DNA of 64,000 nucleotides from Clostridiaceae bacterium M8S5 (lineage in GTDB: Bacteria; Bacillota; Clostridia; Tissierellales; MCWD3): contig CP118523.1 in assembly GCA_029227815.1 (NCBI GenBank), positions 3,410,001-3,474,000 of the forward strand, read 5' to 3'. Below the pieces are notes generated by a model. It searched no databases. It was not told where the DNA came from and saw only the letters and a program-made list of their open reading frames with translations. The translations under genes and the position numbers were made by a program. The number at the start of each line of letters is the position of its first letter. The stretch's first letter is position 1. This document shows positions 8,167 to 15,299 of the stretch, piece by piece.

Positions 8167-8841
8167 CTAATCTAAATTATACGAATTTACATATTCACTT
8201 AACCCTTCAACTGGTTTTTTAAGTTTCTCTATATCTCCTCTGTTTCCATAATGATAAATCCTTAAGTATTCTCCTAAAATCAACGACTTACTTTTATCAT
8301 ATTTCATCCAGTCATATCTTCCAAAAGTTACACCATCTTCTATATATACATTGTATGAATATTGATTTATCTCTTTTATATTATCTGGCATATATTTCTT
8401 TAACGTTCTCATTTGTCTGCCTGCAACATAGTTCTTACTTATAATTAGTATACTCTTAACACTTGTAAAATCATAAATCTCTTTAGTAAAAATAACATTT
8501 TCTTTGCTATTAGTAGCTTTTTCTTCTATATATAATTTATCTATTGGTACTCCTTTATCAATCAATCTACTTGATATTGCATCTGCTTCAGATTTACTCC
8601 CATACTTCCAGTCTTTATGTTTATCTCTACTTTTTGAATTTCCTCCTGATATCACTATATCGTTTCCTAGTCCATTGTTATACGCTTTTAGTGTAGTTTC
8701 ATAACATAACGGATGCGTACTCCCAAACACGAAAATCACGTCATGATTTCCTACATCTTTATCTTCGCCAAAAACAATGTCTGTTATTTCTTGAATCTGC
8801 TTGTCTGTTAACTCCACTAATTCAGGATATTTGGGTATCAC
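8167..8841 (-). CDS. YdcF family (DUF218) protein
   Basis: This 224-residue protein has the YdcF core: DVIFVFGSTHPLCYETTLKAY, the nucleotide-like loop IVISGGNSKS, the acidic SEADAISSRLIDKGVP segment with EEKATNSKENV, and the strand SILIISKNY. Family members bind S-adenosylmethionine or act in envelope metabolism, and the exact reaction is unresolved. There is no membrane segment, so this is the soluble type. GTG is the start, six bases after AAAGGAGGG. It follows the PH-like membrane gene on the same strand. Confidence 0.75.
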   Translation of the reverse strand: MIPKYPELVELTDKQIQEITDIVFGEDKDVGNHDVIFVFGSTHPLCYETTLKAYNNGLGNDIVISGGNSKSRDKHKDWKYGSKSEADAISSRLIDKGVPIDKLYIEEKATNSKENVIFTKEIYDFTSVKSILIISKNYVAGRQMRTLKKYMPDNIKEINQYSYNVYIEDGVTFGRYDWMKYDKSKSLILGEYLRIYHYGNRGDIEKLKKPVEGLSEYVNSYNLD

Positions 8842-8879
8842 TTCAAGCCCTCCTTTGTGTTAATAAAAAATTCCTTTCT

Positions 8880-9443
8880 TTAAAAAGCTAATACCTTTTT
8901 CATTGCACTATATACTTTACTTGCCTCAGCTGTCTGTAGTATAATCCTGCGGTCATCAACTACTAAAAATATCCCTTCACATAGCTCTCTATAAAAAACT
9001 CGATTAAACAAATTTATACTAATTATTTGCATTTCAATACTTACTATCTTCTCTTTATTAACAGAAAATTTTTCATCCATCAAATTATCTCTAAAAGGTA
9101 CAAATGACATACCATAGCTATCTACTACTAATACTCCAAACGTTGGTCCGTCAATCTTTTTAATATTACAAACTATTGCTATTTTATTTTCATAATCATA
9201 TTTAGTTTGGTAAAATTCTTTGATAGATTTGTTTGTTTCTGCTTTTAAATAATCTGGAAATAAGAAAACTGCAACAATACCAACTGTTATTGTTATAAGA
9301 ATATTAACTACATCAAATTCATTGTTATTTGTCAAATAGGATAATAATGCTAATAGAGAAAGTAAAATAGTATAATGCTGTATATGCATGCTTCTAAAAT
9401 ATTTACGAGTAAATTCATAAAGCTTTTTTTCATCTACAATCAT
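8880..9443 (-). CDS. membrane protein with PH-like C-terminal domain
   Basis: This 187-residue protein has two transmembrane helices (YTILLSLLALLSYLT and VVNILITITVGIVAVFLF) and then a cytoplasmic beta-rich domain ending in VYSAMKKVLAF, which resembles YcxB-like / bacterial PH domains (GMSFVPFRDNLM, IFLVVDDRRIILQT). The fold assignment is by pattern only. AGGAGG precedes ATG, and the YdcF gene follows 38 bases later on the same strand. Confidence 0.55.
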   Translation of the reverse strand: MIVDEKKLYEFTRKYFRSMHIQHYTILLSLLALLSYLTNNNEFDVVNILITITVGIVAVFLFPDYLKAETNKSIKEFYQTKYDYENKIAIVCNIKKIDGPTFGVLVVDSYGMSFVPFRDNLMDEKFSVNKEKIVSIEMQIISINLFNRVFYRELCEGIFLVVDDRRIILQTAEASKVYSAMKKVLAF

Positions 9444-9640
9444 CTTTTTCCTCCTAGCATAAGAATCCCTTCATGCTTTTGAATTCATTAACACTTATAT
9501 CATAACAGCAATTTAGGTATTTTTTATTAATACTTAATTATATCATATATTTAATATATTTAACTAAAGGTATTTTCCATATTGAACTCCTATGTAAACA
9601 TGTTATTAATATATCCTTTACAAATCATTAAAATGACTAC

Positions 9641-9690
9641 AAAAAAAATACCCTAATTATTGAATATATAATTAATGGGTATCTTTTATT
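9641..9690 (-). terminator. terminator of small-peptide tandem
   Basis: Read on the minus strand, ATACCCATTAATTA pairs with TAATTAGGGTAT and ends in eight Ts. It closes the small-peptide transcript well before the PH-like gene. The stretch 9444-9640 otherwise holds only AT-rich sequence. Confidence 0.75.
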
Positions 9691-9756
9691 TTTATACAAT
9701 CATATTCTAAGTTAATAAATTACAATAATATCTCTCACTTATAGATATACAAATTG

Positions 9757-9880
9757 TTATCCCTTAATCCAAACATGTTCGCTGTATTTAAATAGAATTG
9801 TGTTCCAGCAACTACAAGGACAATAATTTGCAACTAATGTTAAGTTGGTTCTTTTGTTCCCTCTTTTTAATTTTTTCATT
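9757..9880 (-). pseudogene. small Cys-motif peptide, frameshifted copy
   Basis: From ATG 9880 (AGGAG seven to ten bases upstream) the frame reads MKKLKRGNKRTNL and then stops within ten codons. Skipping one base near 9841 (CTTAAAC) restores TLVANYCPCSCWNTILF...YSEHVWIKG, which aligns end to end with the intact peptides at 9911-10033 and 10105-10245. It is therefore a frameshifted third copy, unless the base is a sequencing error or a programmed +1 shift is used. The Cys-x-Cys-x-Cys-Trp core lies after the break. Confidence 0.6.
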
Positions 9881-9910
9881 ATAGTTTCTCCTATCGTTTA
9901 ATTAAGGATT

Positions 9911-10033
9911 TTAGTGTCTAATAAATACATGCTCTGCATATGAGTTAATAGTCCAAAATCCACAATCACACGCACACATATTAGCGACTAAAGTTAATCC
10001 TTTGTTTTTATTACTCTTTTTTAAACTCTTCAT
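9911..10033 (-). CDS. small Cys-motif peptide, RiPP precursor-like
   Basis: This 40-residue peptide begins MKSLKKSNKNKGLTLVAN, continues with MCACDCGFW and ends YAEHVFIRH. A basic Lys/Asn-rich head followed by a short Cys cluster is typical of clostridial Cys-rich ribosomal peptides. AGGGGG lies seven bases before the ATG. It is the middle of three tandem homologs sharing L-T-L-V-A-N and E-H-V. The nearby radical SAM maturase is the obvious candidate modifier, but this peptide class is not the CLI_3235 type encoded next to that enzyme. Clo7bot-type peptides are another possible family match that I cannot confirm. Confidence 0.65.
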   Translation of the reverse strand: MKSLKKSNKNKGLTLVANMCACDCGFWTINSYAEHVFIRH

Positions 10034-10104
10034 ATTTAGCCCCCTATGTCTTCTTCTATCAATGTTCAATTTTTGAAACTATCTTGTTAAATCTAATGAT
10101 ATAA

Positions 10105-10245
10105 CTATTTTCCTTTAGGATAGAATCCCCATACATGCTCATTGTAATACGCAAAATAAACGTGTTTATTATTACATTCACATATAACAACATTTGCTCT
10201 TAATGTTGGATTAGATCTTTTATTGTTCTTTCTTAATTTTTTCAC
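10105..10245 (-). CDS. small Cys-motif peptide, divergent copy
   Basis: This 46-residue peptide (GTG start, GGGGAG seven bases upstream) reads KKLRKNNKRSNPTLRAN, then VVICECNNKHVYFAYYN, and ends EHVWGFYPKGK. It shares head and EHVW tail with the two following copies but keeps only two of the Cys (CEC). It is first in the tandem, so the promoter should lie in the AT-rich 10250-10500 stretch. Confidence 0.6.
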   Translation of the reverse strand: MKKLRKNNKRSNPTLRANVVICECNNKHVYFAYYNEHVWGFYPKGK

Positions 10246-10575
10246 ACTATAACTCCCCTTTTATTTGGTTTTATTTATTTCTTTTACATGGACTAAAAAT
10301 ATGATTGTATTTTTCATAAACCATCACATTTATTTATTATGTATAAATTATACTATATAATGTCTGAAGATTTTGTTGTTTTATGTATTATAGTATTTTT
10401 TTTGTAATTTTCTATAATATTATGTTGTAAATTATGGCTATGTTTTAGTAATAGTCCTAATTTTATGAATATTCTGTAATTATTAAATTATTGTAACAAT
10501 TATTTTTTGTGCAAATTTGAAACTTTATATTACAATAATCCCAATTTGTCGACAAATTAGTTCTTATAAAATTAA

Positions 10576-10691
10576 ATAGACGGCAATCAATTATTTCAGG
10601 CAACGACTCATCTCATCGTTAAGCATACCATTTAGTATATGATACTGCAGATAGAGTACCAGTTACATTTGATAAAACAATTTTAGGCTAA
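10576..10691 (+). pseudogene. possible gene remnant
   Basis: Two short plus-strand frames without start sites read IDGNQLFQATTHLIVKHTI (to the stop at 10633) and, shifted, AYHLVYDTADRVPVTFDKTI (to the stop at 10689). Together they look like the frameshifted tail of a lost gene, followed by the terminator at 10726-10771. I recognise no family. The rest of 10250-10575 is very AT-rich, with no gene I can support. Confidence 0.25.
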
Positions 10692-10725
10692 ATCGTAGTC
10701 TTTTTAGTTCTACATTTTCTATACT

Positions 10726-10771
10726 AAAAAAGAGCTGTGCATTAATTTTTAGTGCAACAGCCCTTTTTTTC
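10726..10771 (-). terminator. bidirectional terminator after Cys-rich precursor
   Basis: On the minus strand GGGCTGTTGCACTAA pairs imperfectly with TTAATGCACAGCTC and ends in TTTTTT. The opposite strand also ends in a T-run. It separates the CLI_3235-type precursor transcript from the three small-peptide genes. Confidence 0.75.
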
Positions 10772-10776
10772 TATAA

Positions 10777-10950
10777 CTATCTATACTCCTCTACTGGATC
10801 ATATGCATGAACATCATCACTATTAAAGTCAGTTTGGTAGTTTTTATTTCCTGAACATCCACAACTACATGAACCACATCCACTACAAGGTATTTTGAAT
10901 CCTTGCATTGTATTCTCTTGAATATCATTTTTTCTACCTAATTTTTTCAT
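10777..10950 (-). CDS. CLI_3235-type Cys-rich RiPP precursor
   Basis: This 57-residue precursor starts MKKLGRKNDIQENTMQGF, a head I associate with the CLI_3235 bacteriocin-precursor family, then carries IPCSGCGSCSCGCSGNKNY (five Cys alternating with Gly/Ser) and a polar tail DDVHAYDPVEEYR. AAAGGAGGTG lies six bases before ATG 10950, so the longer in-frame ATG at 10995 is not needed. It follows the ACP-related, TIGR04066-type and radical SAM genes on the same strand, the known companions of this family. The mature product is unknown. Confidence 0.85.
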   Translation of the reverse strand: MKKLGRKNDIQENTMQGFKIPCSGCGSCSCGCSGNKNYQTDFNSDDVHAYDPVEEYR

Positions 10951-11039
10951 TTTTTCACCTCCTTTTGAGCCTATTAATTTATAAATCATACTCATTATGA
11001 GTGCGATCTACAGTTCATAGTTATACACTTTATGTATCT

Positions 11040-11315
11040 TTAACACTTCTGCAAAGCACAGGCAATATATCTATTTATAACTTCACTAATATTATTAATA
11101 TTATTAAACTTACCTTCTAAAATATCTTTTTGAGGTATATTAATTTTGAATTTCTTTTCACATTCAAAATACAGATACAATAGATGCATTGAAGTAAATT
11201 TGATGTCATAACCTAATAACTCCTTGTTTTCATAATCATCTATCTTTGTTATATCAAGCTCAAACAAATCATATATTAACTTGACTAATATATCTTTTAT
11301 ATTTTGCTTTTCCAT
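11040..11315 (-). CDS. peptide-maturation ACP-related protein
   Basis: This 91-residue protein is acyl-carrier-like in size and helical pattern (IKDILVKLIYDLFELDITKID and YDIKFTSMHLLYLYFECEKKF), but the usual DSL phosphopantetheine motif is replaced by KFTSM. It fits the ACP-related component of CLI_3235-type systems (TIGR04069-like). It overlaps the upstream maturation gene by one base (TAATG). Whether the Ser is pantetheinylated cannot be told. Confidence 0.75.
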   Translation of the reverse strand: MEKQNIKDILVKLIYDLFELDITKIDDYENKELLGYDIKFTSMHLLYLYFECEKKFKINIPQKDILEGKFNNINNISEVINRYIACALQKC

Positions 11316-12451
11316 TATATCTGCATACCTCCCAAATTAGTTATTTGATTATCACTATAACCTGATAGTGTTTCTATTATTTGATTTACTAAAGTTAATC
11401 TATCATTTTTATCAAATATCTGATATATATGTTTATTTGCATCTATCTCTTGTTTCTTATCAACAACAAAATCATAATCAATATAATCATAAATAAGCTT
11501 ATTTTGATCTAATGATGCTTGCTGATTTAATTGTATATTGGATATATTGAAACAATCTATTTCAAAACCAAATCTATATTTCATTAATGTGTTAATTTCT
11601 TCATAAAATTTATTATCTACTTCATTATATAATAGACTCAGAACAACAAAATCAGGTGTTATTGCCTGTGCCAGCTCATATGCTAGTAATCCAAATCTAT
11701 TCGTGAATTTTTTACTATGAGTCATTATTCCACCAGGGATTCCTACTATTATAATATCCGGTTCATCTTGCTTTTCAACTATCTTTAGAAATCTATTAAA
11801 TAGTATTATTTTATCTGACTCATTAACTTCGTCTCTTATCATAAAATTTGGTAAAGCCCTTACACCAAATAGTTCACTATAATGTCTACTTCCTATAAGA
11901 CTAACTTTATAGCCCATATTATTTAGTTGTTGTTTTAGCATTAATTGTATCTCATATTTATTTGTATATTCTGTCTCTCCTAGTACAAATACAACTGGCA
12001 CTTCTGTCTCATATATAGAATTTTTCCACTGCATATCTATTACAACATCATAATTTGGATATTCTCCATAGTATTTAAAATACACGTTGTTCTCATCTGC
12101 TAATTTTTTGTATTTTCTAAGTTGATTTTCTTCTAAAGTCATGGTACATAATACATTTTTTTTACTAGCTAATATATCTTCTATGTTTTTATAAATCGTT
12201 TTCTTAAAGTTCTCTAAAACAACACAATCAGCGATTAATACAGTATCACATTCTTCAATATGATCTTTTAGATTAGTCTTAACATCTATATTGATAGCAC
12301 TACCATGATCAGCAATACCTGCATCTTTTCCTGTAAGCGCAAACCCTCTAGGTGCTATTAAGTGTACAATTTCGTATTCGCTTAGCAAATTATTCCTTAT
12401 AATAGATGCAAACTCATAGTTATATGGATAAATTATTAGCTTTTCTTTCAT
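11315..12451 (-). CDS. peptide maturation protein, TIGR04066-like
   Basis: This 378-residue protein opens with KLIIYPYNYEFASIIRNNLL and contains APRGFALTGKDAGIAD, signatures I associate with the clostridial TIGR04066 peptide-maturation family. There is no radical SAM, kinase or protease motif, and the biochemical role of the family is not established. GGGGGGATTACT precedes ATG. It lies 15 bases after the radical SAM gene and overlaps the ACP-related gene, so it is part of one operon. Confidence 0.8.
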   Translation of the reverse strand: MKEKLIIYPYNYEFASIIRNNLLSEYEIVHLIAPRGFALTGKDAGIADHGSAINIDVKTNLKDHIEECDTVLIADCVVLENFKKTIYKNIEDILASKKNVLCTMTLEENQLRKYKKLADENNVYFKYYGEYPNYDVVIDMQWKNSIYETEVPVVFVLGETEYTNKYEIQLMLKQQLNNMGYKVSLIGSRHYSELFGVRALPNFMIRDEVNESDKIILFNRFLKIVEKQDEPDIIIVGIPGGIMTHSKKFTNRFGLLAYELAQAITPDFVVLSLLYNEVDNKFYEEINTLMKYRFGFEIDCFNISNIQLNQQASLDQNKLIYDYIDYDFVVDKKQEIDANKHIYQIFDKNDRLTLVNQIIETLSGYSDNQITNLGGMQI

Positions 12452-12466
12452 AGTAATCCCCCCTTA

Positions 12467-13900
12467 TCATATATTGACTTTGTATTGTTTTTTTATTTCT
12501 GCCAATTGTACATACATTTTTAGCATTCTATCTGTCACTCTTTTAACAATATCACAATGCTTATTTTTTAATTCTCCCAGTAATTCTGTACCATTATCTG
12601 CGTGTTTACAACATAAAAAGCAATGAGTAATTGCCCAACAATTCTTACATTGCTTGCTAGTCAATTGGCTAATATTTATCAATTTTTTGATTTGATCTAT
12701 ATTAAAACCTTCATCTATGTTCCCAATTTTCATCATTTTAGATACTTCACTTACTCTTTCACACGGATAAAAATTGCCATCTGCATTGATAAACAACCTG
12801 ATTTGTCCTGGAACACATGGCCCTGATGGTGCCGTCTTATCAACAAGTTTCTCTCTTCTATCTAAGTTTGTTTCAAATCTTTTTAATGATTCTAATTCTT
12901 GAATTGCTATAGGTGAGATGTGTTTTGGGTCGATTTTTTTAAAGTAGCTTAGAAACATTTTAAATATCTCATAATTAGAATTTATTGCATACTGCTCTGT
13001 AATCTGTGTTTTTTCATCTAAAAATAAATCATCTATTAATGATGATCTAACATTTGTCTCTTTAAAATACCCATAATCTACAAAAAACTCATTTATACAT
13101 TTATAATCATCCTGTGGATTAATAACTACGTTAAATGATATCTTATCCATATATTCTGGATAATTTTTTTTAATAAATAATAGATTTTTTTCAATAGTTT
13201 CAAAGCTTCCTTCCCCGTTTGCAAATTTTCTATGCCTATTATGAATTTCTTTTGGTCCATCAAAACTAATTAAACACAATATATCATGCTTCATAAAAAA
13301 CTCTATTACTTCTGTATTGAATAATGTTCCATTTGTTGTTATGGAAAATTCAATATCTTTACCTTCGGCTATTTCTTCTGCATATAATACACATTTCTTA
13401 ATTAAATCAAATTCTAATACTGGCTCTCCACCATAAAAACCTACATTGATTACTTGCTCATCTCTAGAATTATTTATCAGTAAATCAATTGCCTTTTTAG
13501 CTATATCAAATGACATTTTTTTATTTGAATGAACTCTCTGTTTATCATTAATGCTCTTGTTATCTGCATATATACAATATGAACATCTTAAATTGCAATT
13601 TTGAGTTAATTGTAATGTGATTTTTTTCATTTTATTATATATTCTTGATTCTACATATTGTGTTAATGGATGCTCTAATTCTTTTACTTTATTTGATGAC
13701 AAATACTTTTTTTCTTTTAAACTATTAATTATCTCTAGTGTCTCATCTTTTATAGTATCTAATGGTTTATCTCTCATAATTTTTTCTAATGCACCATATA
13801 CTTCTTTCTTAGTTTTTATTATAGAATTGGTATTTACATCAAATATATAATATCCAGATGGCGTTTTAAATAAATGAATAAACGGTTTACTTTCTTTCAT
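12467..13900 (-). CDS. ccpM: Cys-rich peptide radical SAM/SPASM maturase (CcpM-like)
   Basis: This 477-residue enzyme has the radical SAM motif CNLRCSYC (residues about 103-110), followed by GGEPVLEFDLIKKC and a SAM-binding SFDGPKEIHNRHR segment, and a Cys-rich SPASM-type C-terminus (PCERVS, CKNCWAITHCFLCC, HCDIV) for two auxiliary Fe-S clusters. Such enzymes install thioether or other carbon-linked bonds in Cys-rich peptides. I chose ATG 13900 because GGGAGG lies directly before it; the ATG at 13918 precedes that site. It heads the maturation operon. Confidence 0.85.
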   Translation of the reverse strand: MKESKPFIHLFKTPSGYYIFDVNTNSIIKTKKEVYGALEKIMRDKPLDTIKDETLEIINSLKEKKYLSSNKVKELEHPLTQYVESRIYNKMKKITLQLTQNCNLRCSYCIYADNKSINDKQRVHSNKKMSFDIAKKAIDLLINNSRDEQVINVGFYGGEPVLEFDLIKKCVLYAEEIAEGKDIEFSITTNGTLFNTEVIEFFMKHDILCLISFDGPKEIHNRHRKFANGEGSFETIEKNLLFIKKNYPEYMDKISFNVVINPQDDYKCINEFFVDYGYFKETNVRSSLIDDLFLDEKTQITEQYAINSNYEIFKMFLSYFKKIDPKHISPIAIQELESLKRFETNLDRREKLVDKTAPSGPCVPGQIRLFINADGNFYPCERVSEVSKMMKIGNIDEGFNIDQIKKLINISQLTSKQCKNCWAITHCFLCCKHADNGTELLGELKNKHCDIVKRVTDRMLKMYVQLAEIKKQYKVNI

Positions 13901-14032
13901 TTTTTTCCTCCCGAGCATGTTTTATGTTCTATTGTGTAAATTATACACTATTGTTTTTGAAAATTTTGTAATATTTTGCATGTAATAATTTAAATTTTTG
14001 TAATTAAATTTAAGAAAAAGACAAATATATAT

Positions 14033-14059
14033 AAAAAAAGACTCGATTATTCGAGTCTC
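14033..14059 (-). terminator. terminator downstream of thiT
   Basis: On the minus strand GACTCG AATAAT CGAGTC forms a stem followed by seven Ts. It closes the thiT transcript after repeat copy D. The stretch 13901-14032 upstream of the maturase gene is AT-rich and presumably holds its promoter. Confidence 0.8.
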
Positions 14060-14202
14060 AGGCTGTAGACAAAAGTCTAATTTCTGCGTTGTAGTTAAAA
14101 TTCCGTTGCTCACTTACCTCTAAGTAAGCTCTGCTACTCAATTTTAACACGCCTTGAACTTGAACTCTTACAACAGCCTATTATGTTGATGACAAAGTCA
14201 TC
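14060..14202 (-). repeat. interspersed 3'-UTR repeat, copy D
   Basis: Same element as copy A, in sense orientation to thiT. Its outer arms read AGGCT and AGCCT (14175-14179 and 14060-14064) instead of AGACT/AGTCT in other copies, a compensatory change that keeps the pairing. This is the only copy without a duplicated terminator on its gene-proximal side. Confidence 0.85.
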
Positions 14203-14232
14203 TAGTAGCAGATTTATTAAGATATTGTTTAT

Positions 14233-14904
14233 CTATGCACTTGCGCCTTTCTTTACTTGATTCATCGCTTTATCAACAGCTGGTATGATAAGTATTATTA
14301 TTGTTAAAAACACTTCTCCTGCTATATATGATAAATTGTATCCAAATGAATATGGTACTGTAGCAAAACCAAAATCTTTAGCGTAGCTAGCAAAGTATAC
14401 TACTCCTGTTATGAAGTGAAATACGAACCTACCTCCAGCTCCTATTATAAGGCCTTTCATCAGTCCATTTGATGAATTACTAAATATACCTGCTAATCCT
14501 AAAGCTCCAAAAGCTAATGGATAATCCAATAGCATTTGTAATGGATGTACTACATACCCTCCTATTGACAATTTAAATAATCCATACGCAACGCCACACA
14601 TTATACCAGTTTTAACTCCAAACCAGTATCCAATCAACACCACAAATAACATACTAAACGGAGTTATTGCCCCACCTTGTGGTAACTCAACTATTTTAAT
14701 TTGTGACAACACCATAGCTATAGCTATAGCTAATGCACAGTATACTAATTCTTTGGTCTTGATTTTCTTGTTTTTGCTACCTATAGCTAATGCTGCTATT
14801 AAGAGTATTATACCTATAATTGCTGTAAGTATTTGTCCTAATGTCGATGCCATTATTTCAGTAATATTACCACTATTAACAGCATCCAAAAACTGTTTAA
14901 TCAT
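14233..14904 (-). CDS. thiT: ThiT, thiamine-specific ECF transporter S component
   Basis: This 223-residue integral membrane protein has six or more hydrophobic helices and the ThiT signature segments LPQGGAITPFSMLFV, HPLQMLLDYPLAFGALGLAGIF and FHFITGVVYFASYA. It binds thiamine and works with a shared ECF energising module that is not in this window. An N-terminal hydrophobic segment (residues 18-43) precedes the usual core. The upstream TPP riboswitch confirms the substrate class. GAGGAGG precedes ATG. Confidence 0.92.
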   Translation of the reverse strand: MIKQFLDAVNSGNITEIMASTLGQILTAIIGIILLIAALAIGSKNKKIKTKELVYCALAIAIAMVLSQIKIVELPQGGAITPFSMLFVVLIGYWFGVKTGIMCGVAYGLFKLSIGGYVVHPLQMLLDYPLAFGALGLAGIFSNSSNGLMKGLIIGAGGRFVFHFITGVVYFASYAKDFGFATVPYSFGYNLSYIAGEVFLTIIILIIPAVDKAMNQVKKGASA

Positions 14905-14909
14905 AAAAA

Positions 14910-14936
14910 AATCCTCCTCTTTTCTCTAGGAAGATT
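14910..14936 (-). promoter_or_regulatory. Shine-Dalgarno sequestering hairpin of thiT
   Basis: On the minus strand AATCTTCCT can pair with AGGAGGATT, which includes the thiT ribosome binding site (eight Watson-Crick pairs and one wobble). It lies between the riboswitch and the start codon, so it is a likely expression platform for translational control. Confidence 0.55.
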
Positions 14937-14963
14937 ATTAACTGTAAGACAGATATCTTATTA

Positions 14964-15046
14964 CAATGCTTCCCTACACCGGCATTATCCGTATCAGGTC
15001 TTAAGGGTCAGTTAATAACTTCTCAGCCTAATGGCTCCCCTAGCTT
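14964..15046 (-). ncRNA. TPP riboswitch upstream of thiT
   Basis: The minus strand reads CTAGGGGAGCC, AGGCTGAGA, GACCC, AGACCTGATACGGATAATGCC and GTAGGGAAG in the canonical order of the THI element: the P2/P3 core CTGAGA and the pyrophosphate-sensing GATAATGCC segment are intact. It precedes thiT by about 60 bases, so thiamine pyrophosphate should repress uptake. Confidence 0.95.
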
Positions 15047-15299
15047 TTCTTGTTCATACATAATCTATATCAATTTCATCAATTTGTCAAGTTTTTTTAT
15101 ACTAATGATGTAATTCACTTATAATTTTTGTAATCAATACGTAAAAATATAGTCATATACTATCTTATATTGTCATTTACATGTAACTTCTCGTTAATTG
15201 TATTACATTTTTGTCTAATATATAATGGGGTTAACTTCTTACCTAACCCAGTTTAATTTTAACATTTACAACAAAATATCAGCACAAGGAGTGAATTTG

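Noticed and set aside
10951..10995. N-terminal extension of the Cys-rich precursor from ATG 10995
   Set aside because: AAAGGAGGTG lies directly before ATG 10950 and would be inside the coding region of the longer form; the family head starts MKKLG.
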